A DNA stretch of 64,000 nucleotides from Andrena cerasifolii (lineage: Eukaryota > Arthropoda > Insecta > Hymenoptera > Andrenidae), in contig NC_135121.1 of NCBI RefSeq assembly GCF_050908995.1, positions 18,104,001-18,168,000 of the forward strand, in the 5' to 3' direction. The number at the start of each line of letters is the position of its first letter. Within the stretch, counting starts at the first letter, position 1. A program made the position numbers and the translations under genes. A model generated the notes under the pieces. It was given only the letters and a program-made list of their open reading frames with translations. It searched no databases and was not told where the DNA came from. Shown in pieces: positions 12,257 to 25,700 of the stretch.

Positions 12257-14589
12257 TGGTCTGAACATATTTCTCCAATAACTTTAATCGCAGGGATAGT
12301 GATCTTCAAATTTAAATTAGAAAAACTACCCGATTACAACGAAGGTCCTTGATAGAATGCTTTACATCGAAGCAACCGAATCGTAGAATACCTATATCGA
12401 TTAAAAATTGGGTCGATGCAAGAAATGTGTGCATATCGTTCCCATTCACAGAAATTCACAGAAGGGTGACCAGTGACAAATCCAATTTCAAAGTATTCAA
12501 GCGTTTCACTGATTTCACTGCGGACATGTCTGTTTGAGAATTACATCAGACTGATAGCGTGGGCAGAACGAGCATTACATGGGCGCCGTCTAGCAGACGA
12601 GAATCAATTTCGGAAATTTGGCTGGCGAACGAAGCGTGGAGCATCCGAGGAGGGAGGGCGGGGCGGGTTGTGGGAGCAAATTGAAAGGTAATCGTAAACT
12701 AATTGGAACTAAATTCGCCCGGCGTAATTACGCGTTTTAATTTGAAGCTTCGCGAAAGTGCTCTCTCTCTCTCTCTCTCTAGGCGGGTTCGTGCTCGCTG
12801 CTCGCGGCGCTACCGCCGCCCCTTCGTTTCTCACGCGCTTTAAGAGAAAGCTGTATTTTAAGCTACCTAGTAATTAAAAGAATTACGTCTTCGTTCGGCC
12901 AGACAGCAGACTGCTGTACTTTACTGGCGACTGCCGACGAAAATGAAACGGCCCCGAATTTAGCCCTCCCTTTGTTGACACTTTAATTGGACCGCCACTG
13001 TGAGCAAGAATCGAGCACATTGAATTTGTAATTCGCCCGGCTGATGAATTGAATGACTCTGCCACTGTCCGCGAAGGGGAAGCTTATCTTTCCCTCGGTA
13101 CAGCGTAGGTATCGCAATTTAACGCAATAGGGTCGCTTCCAGGCGGCGACGAGATGCGTAGGAGTGAAGCAAGTTGATGGCAGAAGGGATGGAAATTATT
13201 TATATCCGCTGAAGGATGATTGTCTAGAGGGTTGGAAATTGCTCCCTTTAGTTCCACTGATAATAAGAATGACAGTATGAATCGCTGGGAGTACATATGT
13301 AATTCGACAAGAACCCGGAATGCAAATGAAGAATGCGATGTTTGATCAAATTCGCCTATGGTACCGCAAAGTTGCAGCGTATTGTAGACGTTGGCGAGTA
13401 AGCCGAAGTTCCATCCGCCTCGCCAAAACTTGATACGCCGTTCACGGCCAATCAAAGTTTGAGCACTGGTAATCCCGAAGCCAAATATTCCGCTTATACG
13501 TTATGGGTTATGCTTGAGAGCTTATGTTTCCTTAGCCTCGACAGTTCTAATCCTACAATTCCCACCTCTCCCACAGCATATTCAAAGCTACATTTTTCTG
13601 CAAGAGCGCAGTCCAGCAGAGATTAAATTAAATTTAAATTACGATACACAAACCCACGACACAATACTCTCCCTTCGAAAAGCAAGGTGAAACATGTTCC
13701 TCTCGCTACCCTGTGTCATCTTAAACTCTCCCGACTGCTACTCCACACGACTGATTAAAACAACGCAATGTCCCATTCGCATCTTGCGCTATTGGAATCA
13801 TTTCTACTGCCCTCTGGCTGGCACTCGAGGACGGTCCGTGGTGCGGTTCGAGTTCGATTCGGAAGCATCGGCGTGCCCCATTCAGCTTCTTCCCCGCTGG
13901 ACTCCCGTTTGTCCCTTTTTCCCTTGGCGAGGAGCGGCGCGCGTCCGCGCACCGTCACATGCATATGCAAATTTATTCTGCCGGGTGCATTAGTGTACGT
14001 ATGTCGTGGTAGCCGGCCGACCGTGACTGTGCTCGCGCTCCAGCCCCGTACACGTACAGCTTTCTCGTGCAGCGCGTTGTCGGTGCAGCGGAGAGGGTCA
14101 TAAATTAAATGATGTAAATGCTCTGTCCACCCTCTGTCGCAGCGAGGAGAGACGACACACAACTTCCCTCTCTCTTCCCACGCCAGACCAACCCCCGGGT
14201 GACCCCGACGATCTACGCTAACCCCTGCCACCGAATCCAGGCCCCCTTCTGACTGATTATAATTATCGGGGCGTACTCTGCGGCCCGCCTCGCATGGATG
14301 AAGAGGAAAGATAATGCGTGCCAGCCGAGTGCCATTGATTCGGACGCGCCTAACTGCCGTCGAATTGCCGTAAGTGTTCCGTATCGACGTTTCCACGGAC
14401 GATTCCTCGTTTGCCTGTCGCTGGACACTCGGCCGGGCGTTATTGGCGGTACCAGGATTACAGGCGAACGCTGCTTCATCTTCCTTTTGTCGCTCTTATC
14501 GTAAAAGGATGACCGTTTCGTAAAAGGTGTGTTTGGTAGGTGATGACAGTCGAGGCGAATCTTCATGGCGTTCAGAGTGGCACATTAGA
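12257..14589. other. Non-coding stretch, no gene recognised
   Basis: Includes (CT)10 at 12761-12780 next to a CpG-rich block, an octamer motif ATGCAAAT at 13965-13972, and open frames on both strands around 13694-14566. A 213-codon minus-strand opening (13755-14396) overlaps + strand openings and its translation shows no domain, only Arg-rich low-quality sequence. I treat all of these as chance openings. Confidence 0.55.
12761..12780. repeat. (CT)10 microsatellite
   Basis: Ten perfect CT dinucleotides beside a CpG-rich block. GA/CT tracts can bind GAGA-factor-like proteins in insects; whether this one does is not visible. Confidence 0.9.
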
Positions 14590-15305
14590 TTAAGGGGAGG
14601 TTCTGGTCTAGAGACCCCAAAAATAGGTGATCTTTAGGAATTAATTAAAGGAAAACTACTATAGATATTTTAATGGGACTTTTTGCATTGTATTAAGGAT
14701 GTCTTAAATTATAGAAATATATTTTTTGTTTTATAATTAATCATTACAGACAGCACTGGGGAGTCGTTAAAGTCAAGGCAGAAAAAAATTGAACAAAATC
14801 GGTGGGATCTGTATCCCCAAAAGTTATTATTCGATTCGACTGAAACTTTTTTTATTTTGAAGAATATACTTCTGGCCAGGGGGGGGAACCAGAAAAAAAT
14901 GTAAAAATGACATTTTTTTAGAAAATAACGACACTTGAAGTTTGAAATCACTTTTCCCCTATATTTTTCGTCCTTTCAACGCCTTTGCAAATAATAAATT
15001 TTCAATTTTTTGTATTTTTTTCTGGTATCCCCCTAGCCAGAAGTATATTCTTCGAAATAAAAAGGTTTCAGTCCAATCGGATAATAACTTTTGAAAATAC
15101 AGGTCTCACCGTTTTGAGAACACTGTTTCGAGAAAAACGCGTTTAAAGTTTTACGTGAGTGCCGAGTGGCCGCTACTCAAATGCCTATAACTTCGGGAAT
15201 TTTACGAATTTCAACAAATCCTTTTAAACACGCATTCCTAAACGGTTCAACATTCGAAAAATAAAATAAAAAAAAATCGACTTTCAGACCGTAACCTCCC
15301 CTTAA
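14590..15305. mobile_element. TTAA-flanked MITE with fold-back interior, 716 bp
   Basis: The left end TTAAGGGGAGGTTCTGGTCT (14590-14609) matches TTAAGGGGAGGTTACGGTCT read inward from 15305, 18 of 20 positions, with TTAA at both borders as in piggyBac-type insertion. A second, longer inverted pair lies inside: about 14821-14898 against 15007-15090, sharing the words AGAATATACTTCTGGC and ATTCGATT/ATCCGATT. The whole unit can fold back. Interior AT-rich and non-coding. The subterminal word AAATAGGTGATCTTTA (14621-14636) is shared, at nearly the same distance from the end, with the element at 37486. Confidence 0.85.
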
Positions 15306-18300
15306 AACACTTTTCAAAGATTTCTTATTATTATTATTCCAGTATCGAACCTCCTTAAGACAATATTTACTGAAATTCGAATTGAAAACTGAAGTCATGA
15401 TATCTGACTATGTCTTTGAAGGTGCCAGGGAAGATGGTTTTCATCGTCGGGAGAGAACACTCGCATGATTATTCATGGAAATATAACAAAGAACAAAGCA
15501 AAATTATTTATGAGTGAATACTACAAGTGTAGAAGGGTCCTTTACCATCTTCGAGAAATACAGGATTTCCATTGGGCACATTCGAGAGAGGCATCTCTGT
15601 GACATGGTGCGTCAGAGTGCTCGAGTACCTATATCCGACAAAGCGGAAAGTATCGTAGTTGATAGTTTCATGGATGTTCGGATATGAATTGCCTCGGTGA
15701 ATTTATTTCTGTTTTCTTTCCTAGGTAGAACTTTCGCGCGATGTTTAGGGAATTTAAATTAATTGAAACATAAACTCTTGAGAGGAGAAATTTGATACTT
15801 CGGCGCGAGCAAGATCAAAGTCCTTTCGAATATGGATGTCGGGTAAACACGAAACTCGATCATCATTCTGTATACAGTACTGCACAATTTGCCGTGCAGC
15901 GGGTCTCTGCCATCGTTTTCACGTGGAACCTCATTAGGCGAATCGATCGCGACCGGAAACAATCGCACGGCTACCAACACACATGTGACTTCTACTTTGC
16001 GGCAGGAGGCGCGTTTGCAATATCCTCTGAGGATCGCTAGGTGTATCATTTTACGGAGGGGGTCGTCCAGATATTCAACGTCAAGTGAATATCGAGTAAC
16101 ACGTTTGATAAAAACGATAAACTTAACAAAATCTAGTATACCATGTTTCCCGTAAATTATTTGTATCAGGTGCTAATTAAACTATTCACAAAGCAGTCGA
16201 ATGGCACAAGTGTTATTTAATATTACGCAGTGATACAATATAGAAAAGATATTAATTCAGTCCCCATCCCTTTTATGTACCACTAACGTCTGGCTTTCAT
16301 AAATTTGAATGGAGAAAACTACGCCGCCGTTGAGTAATGTATTCAATAAAATTCGGCGGTATGCAAATCTGAAAAGCTTTCCGCGGATCTCACGAATTCG
16401 ACAGTGTTCCAATCCACTCTGCACCCCCGCCGCTCCGCGTTCTTTTCATCCCGATATCCGATTCATCGGAAATAACTCGCATCAACCTTTACTCGGTAGC
16501 TCGCTACAAATTCCTCGTTTTCTCTGACACATCCACGACGTCACCCTCGTTTCTCCAGCAGTTAGCTAATACAGCACGCCAAATCATTCTCGAGTCATTA
16601 CTTACCGGGGGTCATCAACGAGCTCCTCGAGCAAAGAACTACGGGGCACAAATCCATCTGGAACATCGTCCTACGGTTGCAATCGCGAACTATCTTCGAC
16701 GAACTTCACACGAATCAGTGCCTACCGAGCTACTCCGTGGAAAAAGCTTCGTAGCAATTTACATACAAAAAATGAAGTGGTTCGCATACACCACTCATCA
16801 GAAACACAGAACACGCATTACCCTCCCCGCTCCGAAATCCCGTAGCGTCGTCTCTCATCAACGAAAAACCGCCGAAAAAGCTCGCGATCGACGCATTACG
16901 CCCTCCACCTGGCGCGCCGGCATCGTTATTATAGTCACGCAACAGAAGAAGGTACGTAGCTGGGAAATCCAATCGGGAGCGAAACGACGAACAGACGAGG
17001 GTACAGAAAGATCGAGACGTTACTCCACGCCGACGTAGCTAAAATACCCCAGCAAAGAACTCGAGTTCTATCTGGATTTCCATCCTGGATCGGGCGGAGC
17101 GGGGGGGAGGTGGGCGGAAGGGTGAGCCGAGAGGGAATCGAGGAATTCGTGGTAAAAGAAGCAGAAAGCCGGCTGCTTGCGTATTCGATCACGTAAGTAC
17201 ACACGGGAGCGACGAGAAAAAGAGAAGCAGCCTGGGCAAACGATGATCGTAAGGGAGTCTCGAGGCGGTGCAGTCCGACCCGCGACCCCGGGGTGCACCA
17301 CCCTCCTCCCGTGGAACAGGGGGATGGATATCGGGCGCGTATTGGTTTGCCGCTAAGCGGCGTCGAACGGTGAGAATCAAAATCCTGGATCGCGTCTGGA
17401 TGGGCCGCGTGTGGAATTTTAAACGGCCGCGGAGACACGGATACGAGGCTGGTCCAGAGCCGGAAGCGGGAACAATTTGTACCGGGCTTTTGAAATATAC
17501 TGGTAATCGCGTGGCGCATGCCAATGCGGGAAATATTTCCGCGCACACGGCTAAATCCCCGAGCTTTCGCACGCTCCCGACCGCCGTCGCGCTTCTTCCC
17601 GCGTCCCTCCCCGCCGCGCCAACGGGCCGAGCGGAATTGAATTTTAAAATTCGACACCGCCGCGAATTTTATTGTTCCAGGGAACCGCGCGAATTGATTT
17701 AACCCTTGCGCCGCCGCCGCGTGGCGCGCACCCTTTCTTCCTCTTCCTTTTTCGCCGCGCGGAATGCTAATGGGAGGGCGAAGGTTCGCGCCCTCGACGA
17801 ACGTCAGACCGTTAATCGCGTAAACGTAACGCGTAATATCATTTCGAGCACGTACACGTGCACGTGGAGCGGCGCGCGTAATTATTCCAGCGTCATTTCT
17901 ATGTTGGATCGGTAAGTTTGTTAAAGTTCACGCCCCTGCATGCGAATCGAGTTTTCCGCAGCGTCCACGTATCTTAAGCTGTGCGATGCATCCGTCGCTT
18001 CCGATTCTCCATCGGTGGTATGCCAATTAAAATTAAGGAGTTCTTCTAAAACCGCGTCCCCCAGGCAATTTACCCCCAATAGCTACATTCTTAAAAGCAC
18101 TGGTGAGTCGTGGGGCATGGAGGAATGGGTGTGAACGGGAGCCAAGGGCGAAAAGAGGATCGACGGGAGCCCGATCGCAGGAACGAGGGTTGCATCGGCG
18201 AGATGCAGCATCAATATTGATATGCCGGATTGGCTGGTGCCCGGAGCGTCGACGACGAAAGATCAGAGAGCCACGAGTATGCAGGCGGCGCAGGCAGGCT

Positions 18301-18898
18301 TACAAAGCATGCAAAGGATCGAATGAAATTGGGCGAGATATTATCGAACACACTCGGCCGCCGTGTTTGAACGGGAGGGCCGCTGCGTTTCGATGCAGTT
18401 CAGTCGCGGCTGAGAGCGACTGCGTTCGCTGAACTGGCCGGACCCTCGTGCATAAAGAATTTGGCTGCAGTTTGCCAGCGTCTTTGCTACATGAGAAGGC
18501 AGGCGGGTCGGGTTGCGGCGATTAGACGCCCGGTATCGTTAACGGTGCACGAACAGCTCCTCGAAACGCGTGTTCGCTATTCTTCGGGTAAATTCGTTCG
18601 CTGATGAAGGTCCACACCTTTGAAGCCAATGGCCTCTTGTATGGCTGGGTGGATAGTAGGTTGAAGCCAGAGATTTTTATGCAAATAAACATTTTGAATA
18701 ACGAGTAAAGGTTCAAAGAATTATTCGTCATGTAGCGAATAAAGTTGACCTGGGTTAATTTTTTTCGACGAGATTGTATTCAAGATGTGAAGTTAATTTT
18801 CATATTCGTCGAGTGTTTCAACTTATAAAACTCGAATAAATTTTTCAAGTTTAACATTAACTGTAACTTTAACTTTTTCAACTTAACTTCGTTAACTT
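15306..18898. other. Non-coding stretch, no gene recognised
   Basis: From 16700 to 17720 the DNA is strongly CpG-rich and several long openings overlap on both strands, the largest on minus at 16935-17657 (240 codons). Its translation is Arg/Ser/Pro-rich and shows no domain, and the + strand is open over the same interval, so coding is not supported. CACGTGCACGTG is at 17855-17866 and an octamer ATGCAAAT at 18679-18686. Confidence 0.5.
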
Positions 18899-19302
18899 TA
18901 ACTCTAACTCTAACTCTAACTCTAACTCTAACTCTAACTCTGACTCTGACTCTGACTAAATCTGACTCTAAATCTGACTCTAAATCTGACTCTAAATCTG
19001 ACTCTAAATCTGACTCTAAATCTGACTCTGACTTAACTTTAACTTTAACTTTAACTTTAACTTTAACTTTAACTTTAACTTTAACTTTAACTTTAACTTT
19101 AACTTTAACTTTAACTTTAACTTTAACTTTAACTTTAACTTTAACTTTAACTTTAACTTTAACTTTAACTTTAACTTTAACTTTAACTTTAACTTTAACT
19201 TTAACTTTAACTTTAACTTTAACTTTAACTTTAACTTTAACTTTAACTTTAACTTTAACTTTAACTTTAACTTTAACTTTAACTTTAACTTTAACTTTAA
19301 CT
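18899..19302. repeat. Composite hexamer satellite (TAACTC / TGACTC / TTAACT)
   Basis: Three sub-arrays follow one another: seven TAACTC units (18899-18940), two TGACTC units plus a partial, six copies of a 12-mer TAAATCTGACTC (18957-19028), then about 45 uninterrupted TTAACT units (19033-19302). The homogeneous block is nearly perfect, suggesting recent expansion, while the 12-mer block records an earlier variant. Minus-strand frames across it read as Lys-Val or Lys-Leu repeats and are artefacts of the array, not genes. Flanking DNA is itself rich in AACTTTAAC-like words, and TTAAAGTTAAAGTTGAA at 19337-19353 is an inverted variant. Confidence 0.95.
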
Positions 19303-19353
19303 TCTTCAACTTTAACTATATTCAACGTCGAATGCAGTTAAAGTTAAAGTTGA

Positions 19354-22165
19354 AAACCTTATTCGACGCTCAAGTAGAAACGCTCGATCAATCAAGAACC
19401 AAGTTGGAACTAAATGAGTAACAGAAAGCTAGAAACACCTCTAGCGATCCAGAAAGTCTATTATGAACCGTGACGGCGTCATAAGGTGAGAAGCGAGCGG
19501 GAGAGGGGCAGATAGTGCCGAAGGGAGTAAGTCGTAGTTTACACGTGAAATCCAACCCGTATGCCGACGTAATCGAAATGAGACGGGGGCCCCCATGTAC
19601 CCCATGGACAGGATTGATGGACAGCCGGTGGTCCGTGACGTGACCACCTGACATTCTTGTCCGATCAAGCTGACATGCCCCAGGGATCATGCATGCGAGT
19701 TTCGTGCTCACGTAGCAAAACGTCTACTCCGATTTTCCGCCACCTCTGCCCGCCGGTAGATCCGAATCTGCGAGCGTTGTGTTTAATGCCCAACGGCTGC
19801 GCTGATCTAAGGGCTCCTCTCAGCGTCTCGACTGTCTTGTTAATTGCAATTGTAATTCAGGCCAATTTCGAGAGAGCAGCAACTGTAGCAAGGGGAGCAC
19901 ACCGCTGTAACTTCATTGCGAAAGTTCCTTCTTCCCAAACGATTCCTCTATTTGCGATTCAGTACACGCTGAGGTATTATTAAGCACTACTTCTGGTTGA
20001 ATTCTCAACTTTCCTCTGGCCAACATTGGACGCGCGATAAAGAAAATTTCACGGGAAGTAATTAGGTTTCGTGCGAAGGTGCTCAGTGGGGTGTTGCGCA
20101 ATTCTTTTCCTTGTCGTTTACATCCTTCCCGTCTACGTACCTACGCGCATACATTTGTATCGATCCTATTGACCTTACGAGAGAAATAGGGAAATCGTGA
20201 ATGAACCGCGTTCAGATCTGTTGGCGAAAAAAACGTGTTCCAAAGCAGATAATATCTTCTGACGTTCCAGCGACAAATTGCCACTTTCCTGCGCTACGTT
20301 CCACACTTTTTCACAGGCTAACGACCAGCCCCAGCCGGTAAAGACGCGATATGTACAGAGATCCTTGGCGCACTTCACACGCGCTCCTCGCGCGCGGCTG
20401 CTCGTTCACACGTGCCATGCAATTTTGCCATAACGCGGGGGAAGTATGCGAGGCCGTGAAGAACGGGTCGAGCATAAATCCAGGCGGCGCGGCGGCCGAA
20501 GCATGATTTCGTCTGCACACGCGCCAGCCGCCTCGAAACACGGACGATACTCTTTCGTCACGGCCGGGGCGTTTCGTTTACACGGAAATGCACGCGTGGG
20601 CGAGCGTGCAGCGCACTCGCGAATCAGCAAACCGTGCGGAATGTCGGGCCACGTAACGTCACGTGCAGCCCGGCACAGTAGATACAAATGCGCGGAATTG
20701 AGACCCCTCGTGAAATCGAATCCTTGCTCGGCCGGCTCGATGATGTGCGTCGATCGCTAATACATCTTCAGAGCGATACTTGCGACGTTAATCTCCCACC
20801 TTTGGAAAGTTACGCTTTGGAAAAGCCGCTCGTGTTGGGTGATAAACTTGCAGACACTTACTTCGACTGTGCAACACCTTAGGATAATTATGATTGTACG
20901 AAATAAGTCTGTTTACATACGTTTTGTACTCTGCGGTTCGAATGGGTAAACTAGAATCGTTCGTGAAAGTATTATTGATCGAGCGAGTATCTCATGTTCC
21001 ATATGTTACAGAAGCGGGGGCGAATTTAGCGTTATCGTCGCTTATAGCTCCATTTACATACAAACACGCGTAAGTGCTTGTACGTGCGTGTTCGCAGATG
21101 TGGCCTTCGTCCCTGCGGAATTCTAGAGATGGTCAATGGTAGTATATCCGCGTATATACGCAGCGTACCTCTGAACGAGCATGTATCCGTGAAACTAGAC
21201 GCAAGTGTTTACCCTGTTTGCTGCAACCCACGGGTTAGAAACTATTTACAGAGGGAAAACTTAACGTAGCTTCGGCCAATACACTGTCATATTTTACCTT
21301 CGAATAAACCAGTGTAAATATTTCTCACCAGAAAAATCGAGAAATTTAAATCTGAAATTTCTGTAAACGCAATTGTTACGCGACTTCGAACGAATGCTTT
21401 GTTAATTGAGCTAATACTTTCAGCTACCACTTTATGCTAGAATAACAACAGCCCCTCATTTCCCTTAATTTCTCGAAGACGATCTAATACACGTAGATGT
21501 ACGAGCTGAGGAAACTGATGCATCAATTTAACAGAAAGCTCTGTCACATCGGAGTAGGTCCGATCGACTTGAACTTTTAATTTTATAGTATTTCTCCACC
21601 TTTCCTAGTGCAACGCGCACGTTTTGACGATTCTACACGCAGCAAGATTAATGTCGATAGTGTGCATGGTGCACCGTTTCGAACGAGGGTGAAGCGCACA
21701 GGCGATGCATCTGCTAGCGCTGGGGCCCCGAGTTTGGCATGATTTAACTGCGGAACAAAGTGACGATTTCGCAGGTGGTTTGAGTCGTTTGTAAGCGTTG
21801 CGCGTGTCTAATGGTCCCCGTACGTGTAATTACGTTGACAGCCGACGGCAGGGACGAATTGTACGTGCGGCGTGTTGTGTCGGCCTACGCGATAGGTATC
21901 GTTTGGCGGTGGAATATTCAATGGAAATTGCTAATTACTCGCCGAATAAAAGAGTTCGGCGTAGTATGAGAGGTAGTCTTCTGAATTAAAATCTGCCACC
22001 GAGAAATTTGCTTCACTGTTAATATACCTACGATCGGGCAAGTACGTATATACATTCTTCATCGATACCTACTTGGTCGAATTACAACTAATTTGCTACG
22101 CTCGCAAGTTGAAATCTGTGACAGTACGCTGTTGCAAATGCGGAGATAGGGAACTAGAAAATGCC
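19354..22165. other. Non-coding stretch, no gene recognised
   Basis: CpG-rich from about 20300 to 20700, elsewhere balanced. Openings of 60-110 codons occur on both strands with no recognisable domain or splice structure. No repeat arrays or transposon ends were seen. Confidence 0.55.
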
Positions 22166-22788
22166 ATAAGGGTACATTATATCGTGTAATACCTTGAAAA
22201 ATTTAGGATTTCTTTGAAAGAAACCTGTAACAGATATGGTAAAATGGTTTTTTGGTATTGATTTATACATACTTTAAAAAGATAAAAAAATAGCTATACC
22301 TAACTCTGACGGTGATAAAAAACGGTGTGCATGATATTTCAAGACAGGCTCATCTGATATAAAAAAACCAAAGTTTTTCTTAAAATATATGAGTATGGTT
22401 ATCGTATCACCTGGCGGCACTGCAGAATAAAGAAAATTCGATAATTGATACATGTTTTAGTAAACGTGCCCTGAAACTGGTAATTTTTGACGTCGAAAAT
22501 CAAATTAAGTGGACTAAAACTTATGAAAGTTGGTAATACGATTCCGAATTCATTTACGAAAAGAATCCCGAAAGAATTTTTGAAATCTGTCAATTAGTTT
22601 TTTTGTTCTTGTGTACGCCGTTTTTTTTATCACCGTCAGAGTTAGGTATAGCTATTTTTTAAACGAATTTTGTTTATCATCTTAAAATATGTATAAACCA
22701 ATACCAAAAAGACTTTTTACCCTGTGTTACACTGTCCTTTAAAAAAATCCTACATTTTTAAAGGGATTACGCGAGAATGTACCCTTAA
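22166..22788. mobile_element. Long-TIR fold-back MITE, TTAA type, 623 bp
   Basis: The outer 160 bp or so at each side are inverted copies of one another. The left begins ATAAGGGTACATTATATCGT and the right, read inward, begins TTAAGGGTACATTCTCGCGT. Further inside both arms share GGTATTGATTTATACATA/GGTATTGGTTTATACATA and AGCTATACCTAACTCTGACG (22292-22311 and its complement near 22632-22651). The right border is TTAA and the left is ATAA, one change away, so a TTAA-target insertion is the best reading. The centre is non-coding. The arms have diverged by small indels, so this copy is older than the one at 8504. Confidence 0.82.
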
Positions 22789-25700
22789 AACTCAATTTCC
22801 TATTAATTCTAATATACTCCCCTGCCAGTCATTTTTCGGTGAAATACACGCGTATGTTGCTGCAGCAACTTGAGGTATCGTTAGGTACACTCAAACAACC
22901 CCTTCCCCCGTGTGGAACATTTCCCGTGTTTGAACAGGAACCAGGAAAGGGAGATGAATTTACCGATCAGCTGTAAGATTATACAACAGCTTGTGGCTGA
23001 CAGAAACATTTTCTAAGAGTGGTTCTCGCGAATTGCTTGAAAACGGGCTCCCCATTTCAGCACACGAAACTATACACACCGTGTACCTACATCATTCACT
23101 GTACATCGTGTGGCAACAGAAAAACTTTCGTCAGGAAGCGAGCTAGAAATCCACCAATAATACAGCACGTCCACAGTTCCCATTTCTTACGTAGCATTCA
23201 TTAAAAAGAAGTCTTCAGGGTCGAAATCCCACCGAAGGTCATTAACCCTGATCCGACGGATGCAGGGACCTTCGGACCTGTTCCAACAGAAACTACCCAC
23301 GTTCTGCAATACTTATAATTATCTTTTCCATAAAGGAACGTAAAGGAATCGAATCGTAATTTAAAAGATAATTCGCAGATGCACGAAATCAGACCTGCCA
23401 CGTTTGAAGCTACCGCGAACCCAGCCCCTGGTTCGAGGTGCCCTTTTTATCGACGAAAACATTCCAGACCACCCGCAGATAGTTTCGATAATTCGTTTCC
23501 GCGCTGATGTCGTTCCTGTCGTTTCTCTAGACCGCGGGGAAAGTTGATCCCGTTTCGCAGCCAGCCTCGAGTATCAAACTTATCGAAATCTTCGCGAGAG
23601 TGTCTCGGTGGTCGGCTGCAGATGTACTTAACTGCGCTACGGGGCGTATTCATTATCGGCCCGCCGGAACCCAGGTTGCTGAGACGATTAAACAGGGAAT
23701 GGGAGGATCCTCCAATGATTGGCTACACGGGGCCGATTCAATGTCTACGGATCTATCGTGTCCATCGCTCCTCTCTCGGTATATTCGGCCTACAACCGCG
23801 TCCCCGTCTCAGCTGCTCTATTTTATCCCTGGTACCGAGCGCACGACGTCGAACGGATAAGGTGTAAAAATGGTGACATCCTTGGGGCTGGACCGGGAAC
23901 TATCGTCGGATCTTTTCGTCCATGTGTGACATGGTAATTGAGGAGGACGCGAGCCGTGTCAATTGTTTTAATGTACGAACGATGATTCACTGTCGACTAT
24001 GAATGGATGCACGGAAGTTCAGTTGAAAAGGGTTGTCTGATTAGAGTTCTATTGCTATCGCTTGAATGCATTACCAAAGGGCAAGTCAGGCATCGTTTAA
24101 ATTGCAAGATAATTCCCAATTAAGAGCAAAGCCTCCCGAAAAGCTCGCTTGATGCAGCTACTACCTGCCAGTTACGTCTAGGCCAGCGCCAGCTCTAACG
24201 TGGAACCTATCGTGCATCGAGAACAGATAATCCGGCGCAATTCGACCAAAATGCATCCACACGTCACGGGAAATGCAATTACAGATTGACGTCAGCTAGA
24301 TGCTTCTGAAGCGTATTCATCATGCCTCGGATTTATAACGGACCTCTAGCTAGTGGATGCAAGCTTTCGCGTGGTCTAAGAATGAAATTTCGACGCATCA
24401 ATTCCACTGACAGGAATATAAGTGCATCGTGTACTTTCGTAATTTAATGCCACTTGCTGCTGGCCTCAAAGAGGAAAGATAGATCTAACGAAGTATAAAA
24501 TTGTGCAATGGAGCTCAAGATTAACATTAACGTAAAAGTGAAATTGATCGTTTTCATTAATCTTTATGCGGGAGCAAAAGGGAATTTTAAATCCTCGGAG
24601 TCTTGATTAGAATTAAAATATTTTTCCCCTTTTAATGCACTGAAGAAGCATACAAACCGATGATCTGAATGAGTCAGGACTCTATAACGTTCGTATCGCA
24701 AAGACAATCCACAGTCATAGCGTTTTAATACGAGCCGTAACTACCCCAACGATAAACCGATTACGAAACTGCTTGTTTTTCCTTAAACGTAAAGTGCAAC
24801 ATGTAGGCACCACCGCCTCGACATGTCAAACGCAGCGCTGTTCATACAACGAAAACTGTTCATGACTTATAGTTCCATGCGCGGCGTTACCTTCACTTAA
24901 ACCAACACAGCCGTACGTACACGCGAGTTTGTGCATCGCACAAATCCTGCCCCGATGATATACGAGCGTAAGGCTTCCAACTATTTGCTGGTCCAGCCAA
25001 GCCTGGCACTCGCTTCAACGTAATACACACCAAGTCCTTCGTACGTCTGTCATGGTTCTATTTTCAGTGTACGACCCAAGAGATATCAGAGTCACATCAC
25101 GCGACAAAAGTCACCGTCTAGCTACCCTATACAACTAGACGCGATCCTCGCCTAATCTTAATTATTATACCCTGCGTTTATTAAACCACAGACCACCAGT
25201 AGACAGTTAACGATGACTCCACTCGAAGGCCTCTATCCGCGCACTCGTTTCTCGCAGTAATTGCATTCACTAAATGCCGGCAAGGGTAGAAAGGTATTAG
25301 TGAGAAGGAAAGGGGGCCACGCGTAAATAGCAACGGAGGAAGAAACAGTGGGTCATCAATGGGAGTTTGATTTTCTCTGGAGCCTGTATTGGCTGCGCGG
25401 CGCAAAAAAGGCTGACATCCTTCGGGGGGCGCGAAGCGGGCAAGAACGGCGGGAAAGCGAGAGGCTTGAGGGATGTTAACGACAGACGAAAGTCCGAACC
25501 GAAACGAAACGGAGAACGATCCAGCGTTTCTTTCCTCGGCGCAGCCGTTCCTTCCATCTGGCAGTCGTTCTCTTCTTCCTCCTCGCGATCGGGCCTCATT
25601 AACTTCGCCCCTCCTGGTCCTGCCCGACGAGACTTTCGTAACCGTGGGACCATTTACATGTAAATGCCCCTTACCCACGGACATTTCCTCCAGCCTTTTC

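Noticed and set aside
13755..14396. 213-codon minus-strand ORF
   Set aside because: Overlaps + strand openings; low-quality, Arg-rich translation; no homology pattern recognised.
16935..17657. 240-codon minus-strand ORF
   Set aside because: Longest non-repeat opening, but lies in CpG-rich DNA with overlapping + strand ORFs and has Arg/Ser/Pro-rich composition without domains.
18899..19302. Interstitial telomere repeat
   Set aside because: The unit is TTAACT/TAACTC, not the insect TTAGG repeat.
18780..19325. 181-codon minus-strand ORF of Lys-Val repeats
   Set aside because: It is a direct translation of the TTAACT hexamer array; a 97-codon Lys-Leu frame over the same bases shows frame has no meaning here.
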